This document shows positions 18,209 to 27,172 of a stretch of 64,000 bases of DNA, one piece after another. Source of the stretch: CBDAQD01 sp965275905 (GTDB lineage Bacteria > Pseudomonadota > Alphaproteobacteria > Rhizobiales > JAJFHC01); the NCBI GenBank assembly GCA_965275905.1, contig CBDHYJ010000009.1, forward strand, positions 1-64,000. Direction: 5' to 3'. Numbering within the stretch: position 1 is the stretch's first letter; each line of letters opens with the position of its first letter. The position numbers and the translations under genes were made by a program. The notes under the pieces are model-generated. The model had not been told where the DNA came from, searched no databases, and saw only the letters and a program-made list of their open reading frames with translations.

Positions 18209-19378
18209 GTGACATACCTTTTGACGAATGCCGACTGGAGCTTTCCCGTTCCGATCCGCTACGGCCCGGGTCGGGTCGGCGAAATCGCCGGCATCTGCCG
18301 GGAAAACGGCATAAGCAATCCTCTGATCGTCACCGACCGCGGCAGCCGGGATCTCCCGTTCGTAGGCAGGACGGCCGACTGCCTGCAGAGCGACGGCATT
18401 GCGAGCGCGGTGTTCAGCGACGTCGCACCCAATCCGCTCGACACCGATATCGCCGCCGGCCGCGAGGTTTTCAGGTCCGGCGGCCATGACGCCGTGATCG
18501 CCATCGGAGGCGGCAGCGGCATGGACGGCGGAACGGCAATCAGCCTCGTCGCCGGAAACGAGGTCGATCTCTGGGCATTTGAATTCGAGCGGTCACCGCC
18601 CGACCTCAACGGTGCCGGGTCGCTCGTTCCGGTCATCTGCATTCCGACGACCGCCGGCACGGGGACCGAGACCGAAAGCACGGCCATGGTCACGGACACG
18701 GAACGCGGCATCAAGGCCTGTGTCTGGCATCCGCAGCAGAAGCCCTTGATGGCGATCCTGGATCCTGAACTGACCGTGGAACTGCCTGCGGAACTCACCG
18801 CCTGGACCGGTCTGGACGCTCTGTGCCATGCCATCGAGGCCTATTGCGTCGACATGTGGCATCCGCAATGCGACGGCATCGCGCTCGAGGCCATGCGCCT
18901 GATCGCGCGCTGGCTGCGGGTTGCGGTCGACGAACCGGACAACATCGAGGCACGCGGCGCGATGCTGAGCGGCTCCTGCCTCGCAGGCGTTTCCTTCCTC
19001 AAGGGCCTCGGTCTGGTTCATTCGATCAGCCACATGGTGGGTGCGGAATTCGATACCCACCACGGGCTCACGAACGCCATCCTGCTGCCCGCCGTCCTGC
19101 GCTACAACCGCAACGCCATTGCCGCGAAGACACCGGCCATGTGCCGTGCGCTCGGAGCGTCCGGCGACGACTTCGGCGCGCTTATCAACTGGGTGGAACA
19201 GTTGCTGGAGGATCTGCAGATCCCGCGCGGCCTCGGCGAGATCGGCGTCAGCGAGGACCGCGCGGGCGAGATCGCTGTCAAGGCGCTTGGCGATGCGGCA
19301 ACGGAGACCAATCCGGCGCCGGCGGCGGTCGCCGATATCGACACGCTGCTGAGGCGCGCGATCGTCGCGGCGCGCTGA
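18209..19378 (+). CDS. Iron-containing alcohol dehydrogenase
   Basis: This 389-residue group III alcohol dehydrogenase has the nucleotide site AIGGGSGMDGGTAI, the PTTAGTGTETESTAM segment and metal ligands in GLDALCHAIEAY and HSISHMVGAEFDTHHGL. The start is GTG at 18209 after AGGCAGGGAGA. It is 24 bases ahead of an SDR gene and likely forms a two-gene catabolic unit with it. The alcohol substrate is not known. Confidence 0.93.
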   Translation: MTYLLTNADWSFPVPIRYGPGRVGEIAGICRENGISNPLIVTDRGSRDLPFVGRTADCLQSDGIASAVFSDVAPNPLDTDIAAGREVFRSGGHDAVIAIGGGSGMDGGTAISLVAGNEVDLWAFEFERSPPDLNGAGSLVPVICIPTTAGTGTETESTAMVTDTERGIKACVWHPQQKPLMAILDPELTVELPAELTAWTGLDALCHAIEAYCVDMWHPQCDGIALEAMRLIARWLRVAVDEPDNIEARGAMLSGSCLAGVSFLKGLGLVHSISHMVGAEFDTHHGLTNAILLPAVLRYNRNAIAAKTPAMCRALGASGDDFGALINWVEQLLEDLQIPRGLGEIGVSEDRAGEIAVKALGDAATETNPAPAAVADIDTLLRRAIVAAR

Positions 19379-19402
19379 CCGGAGTCCGGGACGGGCGATC
19401 GC

Positions 19403-20230
19403 ATGGAACGCTTCATGGAAGGACGCGTTGCCGTCGTAACCGGCGGGTTCTCGGGCATCGGTCTGGCGATTGCGACGGAGTTCCTGAACAGGGGCGCTTC
19501 CGTTGCCGTGGGCTCCCGGATCATGGCGAGGCCCGAAGGCGCGAAGGACGTCGCGCGTTATCTCGGCTCCGGCGATGCCAAGGATATTGCCGCCAGGCTC
19601 TCGGAGCTTGGCCGGTGCCACGCCGGGCATCTCGATGTCTGCGACGCGGGAGCGATCGAGGCATTCCTGAAGTCCGTTTGCGATGAATTGGGTTCCGTCG
19701 ACATGCTCGTCAACGCGGCCGGCACCGACATCGAGCAATCGATTTGCGGTCACCCGGAGGACCTTTGGCTTCGGGTCATCGATACCAACCTCAACGGGGC
19801 GTTCCGGATGACGGCCGCGTGCATGCCCGGCATGGTCGAGCGCAAGTGGGGGCGGATCATCAATATCGCGTCGACCGCCGCGCACGTGGGCGCCGTGAAC
19901 AACGCCGCCTATTGCGCGTCGAAGAGCGGATTGCTCGGGCTGACCCGCGTGACCGCCCTTGAGGGCGCCTCCCACGGCGTGACCTGCGTCGCCCTCAGCC
20001 CGACATGGGTCGAGACCGGCATGATGCGCCGTGATCTCGCGCTGATCAGCGAAAACGAAGGCAGCGGCAGGACGCTGGCCCAGTCCATGGACGAGATCGC
20101 GCGGAGCAATCCGCAGCAGAGGATCGTTCAGCCGGAGGAAATCGCCGCGCTGGCCGCCTTCCTCTGCCGCGACGAGGCCCGCGGCATCACCATGGAAGAC
20201 ATCCAGATCAATGCGGGATCACTGTGGTAG
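19403..20230 (+). CDS. SDR family oxidoreductase
   Basis: This 275-residue classical SDR has TGGFSGIGLAI, NAAGTD, the catalytic serine in NIASTAAHVG and the YCASK motif. The C-terminus ITMEDIQINAGSLW is duplicated at DNA level 823 bases downstream (51 bases, one mismatch), on the far side of an Imm11-like gene. It is probably co-transcribed with the alcohol dehydrogenase. Confidence 0.92.
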   Translation: MERFMEGRVAVVTGGFSGIGLAIATEFLNRGASVAVGSRIMARPEGAKDVARYLGSGDAKDIAARLSELGRCHAGHLDVCDAGAIEAFLKSVCDELGSVDMLVNAAGTDIEQSICGHPEDLWLRVIDTNLNGAFRMTAACMPGMVERKWGRIINIASTAAHVGAVNNAAYCASKSGLLGLTRVTALEGASHGVTCVALSPTWVETGMMRRDLALISENEGSGRTLAQSMDEIARSNPQQRIVQPEEIAALAAFLCRDEARGITMEDIQINAGSLW

Positions 20231-20232
20231 CG
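20182..20232 (+). repeat. Direct repeat copy 1 (SDR 3' end)
   Basis: These 51 bases cover the last codons and stop of the SDR gene. They are repeated at 21005-21055 with one mismatch. Together the two copies bracket the Imm11-like gene and mark an 823-base insertion. Confidence 0.9.
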
Positions 20233-20301
20233 CCGATGCCCGGATTCATCGGCATGCCGCTCATGTTCACTTCGGCACTCTGCTTGTAGGAAAAAAACGG
20301 C

Positions 20302-20967
20302 ATGTTCTATCGGCTCCACGCGGCTTTCAATACAGCGGTGAGGCTTGATGTCACCCCAGTGAACAGAAGGGTTGATGCATATCTGGATTCAAAGGATTTC
20401 GAGCTGAAATTCGAGAAAATTGATGTCGATTTAGACTGGCCTCACTGCGAACTATTCCGTGCTCCAAAGGTAGATGAGGATCAGCGCAGTGGAAATTACC
20501 AGTTTCCCGAAGGCAAGGAAATCCAGTGGATTCCTGATGTCTGGGCTCAAGGGGAAGAGGCAATCGTTTCAGATACAGTTCGTCGGGTGATCGATGAGTT
20601 CGATGACTTCGATCATCAGTTTTGGCCGACGTCGTTTCTCGATTTTCATGGCAATATAGTGAATGATCAACCTTACTATCATCTCAATATACGCCGGATT
20701 CTCGAGATTGAAGGTCTCGGCCTGCCCATGGAACCCGTCGATTTCTCTCCCAGCGACGACGAGAAGGTGTTCTTACCGACGGTCCAACATCGACCGGTGC
20801 TTCGCGAAAAGATCGAGACACTTCCTCTTTGGCGACACTCTTGGTTGCGCCAAGTCCTTTACCTGAACAAAGCCATGGTTGACCGGCTGCGGGCGGCCGG
20901 TGTCACGGGGATGGATGAAATCAAGAAAAAATATCATGTCGACGAGGAGTGCCTGGGACATGTCTGA
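20302..20967 (+). CDS. Imm11-like (DUF1629) orphan immunity protein
   Basis: This 221-residue protein is AT-richer than its neighbours. The second half resembles the Imm11/DUF1629 immunity family: FWPTSFLDFHGNIVNDQPYYHLNIRRI, then the C-terminal LYLNKAMVDRLRAAGVTGM pattern. Such proteins protect against polymorphic toxins delivered between cells. No toxin gene lies next to it, so it would be an orphan immunity gene. It sits between two 51-base direct repeats, showing that it was inserted as a unit. The family assignment is moderately sure. Confidence 0.75.
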   Translation: MFYRLHAAFNTAVRLDVTPVNRRVDAYLDSKDFELKFEKIDVDLDWPHCELFRAPKVDEDQRSGNYQFPEGKEIQWIPDVWAQGEEAIVSDTVRRVIDEFDDFDHQFWPTSFLDFHGNIVNDQPYYHLNIRRILEIEGLGLPMEPVDFSPSDDEKVFLPTVQHRPVLREKIETLPLWRHSWLRQVLYLNKAMVDRLRAAGVTGMDEIKKKYHVDEECLGHV

Positions 20968-21004
20968 TAAGGCCGCTCACGCGGATGGATTTTCAATCCG
21001 TGAA

Positions 21005-21055
21005 CGGCATCACCATGGAAGACATTCAGATCAATGCGGGATCACTGTGGTAGCG
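21005..21055 (+). repeat. Direct repeat copy 2 (duplicate of SDR 3' end)
   Basis: This is the second copy of the 51-base SDR 3' end. It also encodes the last residues of the opposite-strand EamA gene, so the ancestral order was SDR directly facing EamA at this junction. An imperfect inverted repeat (20972-20981 with 20999-21008) spans its left border. Confidence 0.9.
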
Positions 21056-21936
21056 GGCTCGTCCCTGTGAGCGTAGAGGTCGATCAGAACGGCGGCCACG
21101 ATTATGACGGCGCCGAACATGGCCGGTGTATCGAGGGTGGTCCCGATCAGCAGGACCGCGCTGATCGTGCCGACAACGATTTCCGACATGGTGAGCAGGG
21201 CCGATGTCGTCGCCGGGACGAAGCGGGTGCCCCAGATCATGCCGATGCCGGCCGGCCACAGGCCGAAGATGCTGAAAGTTATGGCAACCAGCGCCACAGC
21301 CTGAAGGGCATCCACGTCGGGCATGGCCGCCCGTTGGGCCGGCAGCAGAATGGCCAGTGCCAGCGCGAAGACCGTCCCGAAAAATAACGTCGCCGCATTG
21401 TTGGCGAAAGCGCCCGCCGCCTGATTTTTCCGGATCACCGCGATGGTGGCGCCCCACAACATACCGGCGGCGAGAGAAAACCAGTCGCCCCTGTTTTCCG
21501 GTAGCGGCCACCCGCTGCCGCCGCCAAGCAGCAGCCACAGGCCGGCAAGACCGGTCAGAACCGCCGCGATCCGTCCCGGGGTCAGCGGCTCGTTCAGAAA
21601 GAGAAATCCGAAGACGGTTGTCCAGATCGGCAGGATGTAGAACAGAAAGATCGCGCGGACCACGTCGGTTTCGAGCAGAGCCGCCGAATAGAGTGTAAGG
21701 GCAATTCCGCTGCCCAGACCGATCGTCGTGATCGCGCGGAGATGCTCGCGGCGGATCTCACCGAGCCACCAGGCGACGGGAAGGGCGGGGATCAGGCCCA
21801 GAGCCATGGTGAGTGCGACCGCCCAGAGACCGGTAACTCCGCTTTCGTCAATGAAGCGCAAGGGGATCCAGAACAAACCCCAGATACTCGCCCCCGCCAG
21901 GATAGCGAGGCCGCCCTGTGTGCGTTTCGAGATCAT
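21031..21936 (-). CDS. EamA/DMT family transporter
   Basis: This 301-residue inner-membrane protein has about ten hydrophobic segments and two EamA repeats (LAILAGASIWGLFWIPLRF; FSLAAGMLWGATIAVIRK). The family exports or imports small metabolites such as amino acids or betaines. It starts inside the stop of the betI-like gene (ATGA overlap), so the two are one operon and the transporter is probably under BetI-like control. Confidence 0.9.
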   Translation of the reverse strand: MISKRTQGGLAILAGASIWGLFWIPLRFIDESGVTGLWAVALTMALGLIPALPVAWWLGEIRREHLRAITTIGLGSGIALTLYSAALLETDVVRAIFLFYILPIWTTVFGFLFLNEPLTPGRIAAVLTGLAGLWLLLGGGSGWPLPENRGDWFSLAAGMLWGATIAVIRKNQAAGAFANNAATLFFGTVFALALAILLPAQRAAMPDVDALQAVALVAITFSIFGLWPAGIGMIWGTRFVPATTSALLTMSEIVVGTISAVLLIGTTLDTPAMFGAVIIVAAVLIDLYAHRDEPATTVIPH

Positions 21937-22547
21937 GGGGCGCCTTCGTCGAGGCGGCCGTCGAGGTCGAGGCCCGGGACCCGATGTTCAAGATAGTCGC
22001 GCATTTGCGCAAGCGCTTCGGTCCTGCTGATCCCGCTGATCTGGAGACCGCCGCGCAGCCACAGGCCGTCGATCAGGGTGGTAACGCCAAGCGCTACCGG
22101 TTCGATCTCGTCCGGTTCGACCAGATGTTTCAGCGCGGAGACGAGATTGCTCCTCATGCGCGAATGGATCACTCTTTGAATGCGCGTGAACTGCGCATCG
22201 CGGGGCACTTCGGCGCACAGGGAAAGCCAGGCGTGGCACATGGGCATCTGGAAGAACTCCGGCGCGAAGTTGCCCTCGATGATCGCGAGCAGCCGATCGG
22301 CCGGCGTATTCGCGGTCTTGAGCCGTCCGACGACTTCATCGCGCAGACGGGAATTCACGTAGCGCATGGTGCGCTCGAACAGTTGCTGCTTGTTCTCGAA
22401 GTAATGCAGAACGATGCCCTTGGACGCGCCGGCATGATGGGCGACTTTTTCCAGCGTCGCGCCTGGAATGCCCTCCCGCTGCATCACTTCGTAGGCGGCG
22501 TGGGTCAGTTCCTTGCGGCGCAGTTCCTTGATCGGCATCAGGGCCAT
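21933..22547 (-). CDS. BetI-like TetR-family repressor
   Basis: This 205-residue TetR regulator (from the ATG at 22547; 22538 is also possible) has a helix-turn-helix GATLEKVAHHAGASKGIVLHYF. Its C-terminal domain matches BetI (SALKHLV, then LGVTTLIDGLWLRGGL). BetI represses glycine-betaine uptake and synthesis genes until choline or betaine is present. It faces the betaine-binding protein gene across a clear palindrome at 22616-22633. Confidence 0.87.
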   Translation of the reverse strand: MALMPIKELRRKELTHAAYEVMQREGIPGATLEKVAHHAGASKGIVLHYFENKQQLFERTMRYVNSRLRDEVVGRLKTANTPADRLLAIIEGNFAPEFFQMPMCHAWLSLCAEVPRDAQFTRIQRVIHSRMRSNLVSALKHLVEPDEIEPVALGVTTLIDGLWLRGGLQISGISRTEALAQMRDYLEHRVPGLDLDGRLDEGAP

Positions 22548-22615
22548 GGCGGCCTGTCTCCGGAGCCCATTGTGTCCTGACCGTATGTTGACATTGCAGA
22601 CCGCCGGGTGCAAGA

Positions 22616-22633
22616 ATTGACCGGTGGGTCAAT
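22616..22633. promoter_or_regulatory. Palindromic operator, likely for the BetI-like repressor
   Basis: ATTGACC-GGTG-GGTCAAT is a perfect 7-bp inverted repeat with a 4-base centre. It lies in the divergent region between the BetI-like gene and the betaine-binding protein gene. Placement and symmetry fit a TetR-type operator; binding is inferred. Confidence 0.6.
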
Positions 22634-22798
22634 AATTCACAATGTTGGAAAACAGCTCCGTTGCGCGCTTTTCGCTGAAGGCTTATGTCGGTGCGTGCGG
22701 AAGACCCTGAAAAAATGCACCTTAACGGTTGCCGCGGTTGCCGCTAAGCTGCGCTGGTCGAATTCGACCCGGGGGGGACGTTTCAGAGGGAGATGAGT

Positions 22799-23743
22799 AT
22801 GAATTTCAAGTCGATAGCTGTGGGCGCCAGCATGGTTCTGGCGAGCTTTACGGGCGCGCTCGCGCAGTCCGCCGACCCAATCAAGATCGCCATCAACGAA
22901 TGGACCGGACAGCACATTTCAGCCCATATCGCCGGCGAGCTTCTGAAGAAGGCCGGATTCAAGGTTGAATATGTGACCGCCGGCGCCGTGCCGCAGTTCG
23001 CCGCGATCGCCCAGGGCCAGCTTCACCTGCAGCCGGAAGTCTGGGACAACAATGTCGGCGACATCTATCCGAAGGCCGTTGCCTCGGGCGATATCGTTCA
23101 GGTCGGGCCGCTCGGACTGCAGCCGCGCGAAGGCTGGATCTTCCCGCCGTACATGAAGGACAAATGCCCGGGTCTCCCGGCTGCCGACGCGCTGGTCAAG
23201 TGCGCCCAGGCATTCGGTACCGCCGAGACGTTCCCGAAGGGCCGTCTTGTGACCTACCCGGCCGACTGGGGTACGCGTTCGAAGGATCTCGTGACCAACG
23301 CCGGTCTTCCGCTGGCCCCGATCGCGGGCGGCAGCGAGGGCGCGATGATCGCTGAACTGAAGAGCGCCTATGCCGCCAAGCAGCCGATCCTCATGATGTT
23401 CTGGGCGCCGCACTGGATTCACGCGGAACTCAAGTTCGACTGGGTCGACCTTCCGGAAGCAGCAGCAGACTGCGACAAGAATCCGAAACCCGGCTTCGAC
23501 CCGAACAAGACGGGCGACTGCGGCTTTGCTCAGGCGAGCATCGGCAAGATCGTCTGGAAAGGCTTCAAGGACAAGTGGCCGGGCGCCTATAAGCTGGTCG
23601 AAAAAATGTCGATCGATAACGAGACACAGAACCTGATGATGCTCGAGATCGACAACAAGAAGCGCAAGCTCGAAGAGGTCGTCGCCGAATGGATCGGCGC
23701 GAACGAGGCGACCTGGAAGCCCTGGGTCGAGGCCGCCAAGTAA
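22799..23743 (+). CDS. Glycine betaine/proline-type ABC transporter substrate-binding protein
   Basis: This periplasmic protein of about 314 residues (OpuAC/ProX type) has a signal peptide ending near ALAQS. The mature part opens DPIKIAINEWTGQHISAHIA and contains LQPEVWDNNVGD and VGPLGLQPREGWIFP, with several tryptophans of the kind that cage quaternary amines. Start: ATG at 22799 after GAGGGAGATG; an in-frame ATG at 22793 adds two residues. A strong terminator follows, so it can be made in excess over the ATPase and permease. Confidence 0.9.
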   Translation: MNFKSIAVGASMVLASFTGALAQSADPIKIAINEWTGQHISAHIAGELLKKAGFKVEYVTAGAVPQFAAIAQGQLHLQPEVWDNNVGDIYPKAVASGDIVQVGPLGLQPREGWIFPPYMKDKCPGLPAADALVKCAQAFGTAETFPKGRLVTYPADWGTRSKDLVTNAGLPLAPIAGGSEGAMIAELKSAYAAKQPILMMFWAPHWIHAELKFDWVDLPEAAADCDKNPKPGFDPNKTGDCGFAQASIGKIVWKGFKDKWPGAYKLVEKMSIDNETQNLMMLEIDNKKRKLEEVVAEWIGANEATWKPWVEAAK

Positions 23744-23774
23744 GGCTCCATGCGTCTCTGACACAACACCAAGC

Positions 23775-23810
23775 GCCGGGGTGGCCAGACATGGCCACCC
23801 CGGCTTTTTT
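23775..23810 (+). terminator. Rho-independent terminator after the betaine-binding protein gene
   Basis: A perfect 12-bp GC-rich stem (23775-23786 with 23793-23804) closes a 6-base loop and is followed by six T's. It should end most transcripts before the ATPase-permease genes. Confidence 0.92.
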
Positions 23811-23885
23811 GTTCCACGGCGTCCGGTCCAGTCTTTGCTATAAGATGGAATGCCGGGCGGGAACAGGGAGGGGACCGATAACACC

Positions 23886-24980
23886 ATGACCGAAAATGGA
23901 GACGCGTCGGCGCCGGGCGACGGGCGGGTCAAGCTGTCCTGCCGCAACGTCTGGAAGATCTACGGCAATGATCCGGACCAGTTCTTCAGGAACGGTTCGG
24001 GTGCGGTCGACGACACCCCGGCGCATGCGCAGTCGATCCGGGAAAGCGGCCACATCGTCGCCTCGGCTGATGTCAGCTTCGACGTCCATGTGGGAGAGAT
24101 CTTCGTCATCATGGGGCTGTCCGGTTCCGGCAAGTCCACGGTCGTGCGCTGCCTGTCGCGGCTGGTCGAGCCGACGGCCGGCGAGATCCTGCTCGACGGC
24201 GAGGACCTCCTGAAGAAGTCGTCCGATGCCCTGATCGATATCCGGCGCCACAAGATGGGCATGGTGTTCCAGAGCTTCGGCCTGCTGCCTCATCTCAATG
24301 TCATCGACAACATCGCGTTTCCGCTCAAGCTGCAGGGCATGGGCGTGATCGAGCGGCGCGAGCGCGCAGAGCGGGTCATCGAACTGGTCGGTCTTGAAGG
24401 CCGGGAATCGAGTTATCCGCGTCAGCTTTCCGGCGGGCAGCAGCAGCGCGTCGGTATCGCGCGGTCGCTCGCCGTCGAGCCCGAGCTGTGGTTCCTGGAC
24501 GAGCCATTCTCCGCGCTCGATCCGCTGATCCGGCGCCAGATGCAGGATGAATTCCTGAGGCTGCAGCAGAAATTGCACAAGTCTATCGTGTTCATCACCC
24601 ACGATTTTCTGGAAGCGCTCAGGATCGCCGACCGCATGGCGATCATGCGCGACGGCGCGGTCGTCCAGATCGGCACGCCGGCGGAGCTGATCGTCAGCCC
24701 CGCGGATGACTACGTGGCGGAATTCACGAGCGACGTCCCGATCTCGCGCGTGCTGACCGCCGCCGAGGTGGCGGATGCCTCCGCGCAGACGGTTGACGGC
24801 ATGCCCGAAGTCGGCGGCGCGGTGTCCGTCGAGGAACTTCTGCCGCAACTGGCAAGCCATGCCGAAGGCATCGCGGTGCGCGGCGACGACGGCGGCCTGC
24901 TTGGAGTTGCCACGGCCCAGGCGGTCATCGCCGCACTGGCGCACGAGGCCGAAAAGCGGCCTGCCGAGGCGGCGCCATGA
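23886..24980 (+). CDS. Glycine betaine ABC transporter ATP-binding protein (ProV/OpuAA type)
   Basis: This 364-residue ATPase has Walker A GLSGSGKST, Q-loop VFQSFGLLPH, signature LSGGQQQRV, Walker B LWFLDEPFSALDP and HDFLEA. The long N-terminal part (VWKIYGNDPDQFF) is typical of ProV. The C-terminus is a degenerate CBS-like region (about 310-360), which in OpuAA senses ionic strength. The start at 23886 has GGGAGGGG upstream. It overlaps the permease gene by 4 bases. Confidence 0.93.
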   Translation: MTENGDASAPGDGRVKLSCRNVWKIYGNDPDQFFRNGSGAVDDTPAHAQSIRESGHIVASADVSFDVHVGEIFVIMGLSGSGKSTVVRCLSRLVEPTAGEILLDGEDLLKKSSDALIDIRRHKMGMVFQSFGLLPHLNVIDNIAFPLKLQGMGVIERRERAERVIELVGLEGRESSYPRQLSGGQQQRVGIARSLAVEPELWFLDEPFSALDPLIRRQMQDEFLRLQQKLHKSIVFITHDFLEALRIADRMAIMRDGAVVQIGTPAELIVSPADDYVAEFTSDVPISRVLTAAEVADASAQTVDGMPEVGGAVSVEELLPQLASHAEGIAVRGDDGGLLGVATAQAVIAALAHEAEKRPAEAAP

Positions 24981-27043
24981 GCGGCGGTCTCGACCGGGCC
25001 ATGCTGCACTGGGTCATCCTGCTCGCCATGACCCTGGTCTTTCTCGCTTTCCGGAATCACGCGCAGTGGCTCATCGTCTATCCGGCGGACTGGGTCATCC
25101 CGTTCACGCCGGTGCTGAATGCCGCCATGACGTGGTTCGTGGAACAGGCGGGGTGGATCTTCCGCGGCATCTCCGCCGTGCTCGACGTCCCGGTGAGATG
25201 GGTGCAGGCCCTGCTGCAGGCCCTGTCCTGGCCTGTCGTGATCGCGATCACGGCCGTTGCGGCCTACGCCGCATCGGGCTGGAAACTTGTCGTCTTCACG
25301 GTGCTTGCCCTGTTCTACATGGTGGCTGTCGGCTACTGGGCGGAAAGCATGAACTCGCTGGCACTGGTGGCGATTTCCGTTCCGCTCGCAGTCGCCGTCG
25401 GTTTCGGTTTCGGGGTCTGGGGATTCTTCTCAAGGCGCGCCGAGCGCTGGATCATGCCAACCCTCGACCTGCTGCAGACCGTGCCGGCGTTTGCCTATCT
25501 GCTGCCGATCCTGCTGCTGTTCGGTTTCGGCCCGGTCGTCGGGCTGATCGCAAGCCTGCTGTTCTCGTTCCCGCCGATGGTCCGCAACACGATCCTCGGT
25601 CTGCGCCAGGTGCCGGCCGAGGTGATCGAGTCCGGGCTGATGTCGGGGGCGACGCCGCGCCAGCTGTTCTGGCAGGTGCGCGTGCCCACGGCCTCCAAGC
25701 AGCTCCTACTCGGGGTCAACCAGGCGACCATGGCGTCGTTCTCCATGGTGATCATCGCGGCCATCATCGGCGGCACGGCCGATATCGGCTGGGAGGTCCT
25801 GTCGACCATGCGCAAGGCGCAGTTCGGCGAATCCGTGCTGGCCGGTATCGTGATCGCCCTGCTCGCCATGGTCATGGACCGGATCACCGCGGGCCTCGCG
25901 ACCCGCGACCGCGACAGTTTTGCCGAGGCGCTCAGCTTCACGGAGCGCAACAAGTACTGGCTGATCGCGGCAGGCCTTGCTGTTGTGCTCTATCTGGCGG
26001 GTTTCGCGCTGCCGTTCCTGCGCGAGTGGCCGGAAGCCTGGCGGTTCTATCCGGCCGACGCGATGAACGCCGCGCTGAATGCGCTGGTGGTGAACTGGGC
26101 CGACCTGATCGCTAAGATCAAGAGCCTGAGCTTCTTCTATCTCATTCTGCCGACCCGTATCGGACTGGAGCAGACGATCACCCCGTTCTCGTGGGGGTTC
26201 GAACTGACGACGGCGCATATCATCGGTTATGCGGTGCTTGCCGCGGCCGCGACGCTGGCGGCGTGGCGGCGATGGAGTGCGCGCGCGGCGATCGTGATCG
26301 CGTTCTTCGCGATCATGTTCTATTTTGGCCTGACCAAGCTGCCCTGGCCGGCGCTTCTGGCCATGGCCACGCTGCTGTCGTGGCAGCTCGGCGGCGGGCG
26401 GCTGGCGTTAGGCACGTTTCTCGCCCTCCTGTTCCTGCTGACAGCCGGTGTCTGGCCGCAGGCGATGCTGTCGGTCTATCTGTGCGGGATCGCCGTGGTA
26501 CTGTCCTTTGCCATCGGCACGGGCCTCGGCATTCTGGCGTCGGAAGTGGACGCCGTCTCACGGGTGCTGCGGCCGATCAACGATACGCTGCAGACCATGC
26601 CGCTGTTCGTGATCCTCATTCCGTTCGTCATGATCTTCAAGATCGGCGAGTTCACGGCGCTTCTGGCGATCATGGCCTACGCCACGGTTCCGGCGATCCG
26701 CTATTCGGAGCACGGGCTGCGCAACCTCCCCGGTGACACTCTCGAAGCGGCGACCGCCATGGGCTGCACCCGATGGCAGCTACTGTGGCAGGTCAAGCTG
26801 CCGCTGGCACTGCCGGTAATCATGCTCGGGTTGAACCAGACCATAATGTACGGCATCGCCATGCTGGTGATCGCAGCACTGGTCGGCACCAACGGGCTTG
26901 GCCAGCAGGTCTATATCGGTCTGGGTGACGGCGATTTCGGTGTCGGCATGGTGGCGGGTATCGGCATGGCAATCATCGCCATGATCGCGGACCGCCTCAC
27001 GCAGAGCTGGAGCAAGGCGCGGCAGGCGGCGTTCGGACTCTAG
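24977..27043 (+). CDS. Glycine betaine ABC transporter permease, tandem fusion
   Basis: This 688-residue inner-membrane protein contains two complete ProW-type permease halves in one chain. Each has the betaine-family EAA loop: RQVPAEVIESGLMSGATPRQL in the first half and LRNLPGDTLEAATAMGC in the second. Typical family LQTVPAFAYLLPI and LQTMPLFVILIPF segments precede each. The fusion removes the need for homodimer assembly. Such double permeases occur in other alphaproteobacteria. Confidence 0.92.
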   Translation: MSGGLDRAMLHWVILLAMTLVFLAFRNHAQWLIVYPADWVIPFTPVLNAAMTWFVEQAGWIFRGISAVLDVPVRWVQALLQALSWPVVIAITAVAAYAASGWKLVVFTVLALFYMVAVGYWAESMNSLALVAISVPLAVAVGFGFGVWGFFSRRAERWIMPTLDLLQTVPAFAYLLPILLLFGFGPVVGLIASLLFSFPPMVRNTILGLRQVPAEVIESGLMSGATPRQLFWQVRVPTASKQLLLGVNQATMASFSMVIIAAIIGGTADIGWEVLSTMRKAQFGESVLAGIVIALLAMVMDRITAGLATRDRDSFAEALSFTERNKYWLIAAGLAVVLYLAGFALPFLREWPEAWRFYPADAMNAALNALVVNWADLIAKIKSLSFFYLILPTRIGLEQTITPFSWGFELTTAHIIGYAVLAAAATLAAWRRWSARAAIVIAFFAIMFYFGLTKLPWPALLAMATLLSWQLGGGRLALGTFLALLFLLTAGVWPQAMLSVYLCGIAVVLSFAIGTGLGILASEVDAVSRVLRPINDTLQTMPLFVILIPFVMIFKIGEFTALLAIMAYATVPAIRYSEHGLRNLPGDTLEAATAMGCTRWQLLWQVKLPLALPVIMLGLNQTIMYGIAMLVIAALVGTNGLGQQVYIGLGDGDFGVGMVAGIGMAIIAMIADRLTQSWSKARQAAFGL

Positions 27044-27172
27044 TCAATTCTACGAAGCGGAATTGGATGGCGCGCGGGATTTGATTGGCGCGCCTGCCGT
27101 GCTACCTAGTCCGGCAAAGGAAGGACCTTACCCCTCTCAAAAGACATCAGGCATCAGGAAGGAACACGACAG

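Noticed and set aside
18593..19975. Open frame of 460 codons on the minus strand over the alcohol dehydrogenase and SDR genes
   Set aside because: Antisense shadow of two clear enzyme genes; the translation is His/Arg/Gly-rich without motifs.
23838..24944. Open frame of 368 codons on the minus strand over the betaine ATPase gene
   Set aside because: Antisense shadow; the plus strand encodes an ABC ATPase with all its motifs.
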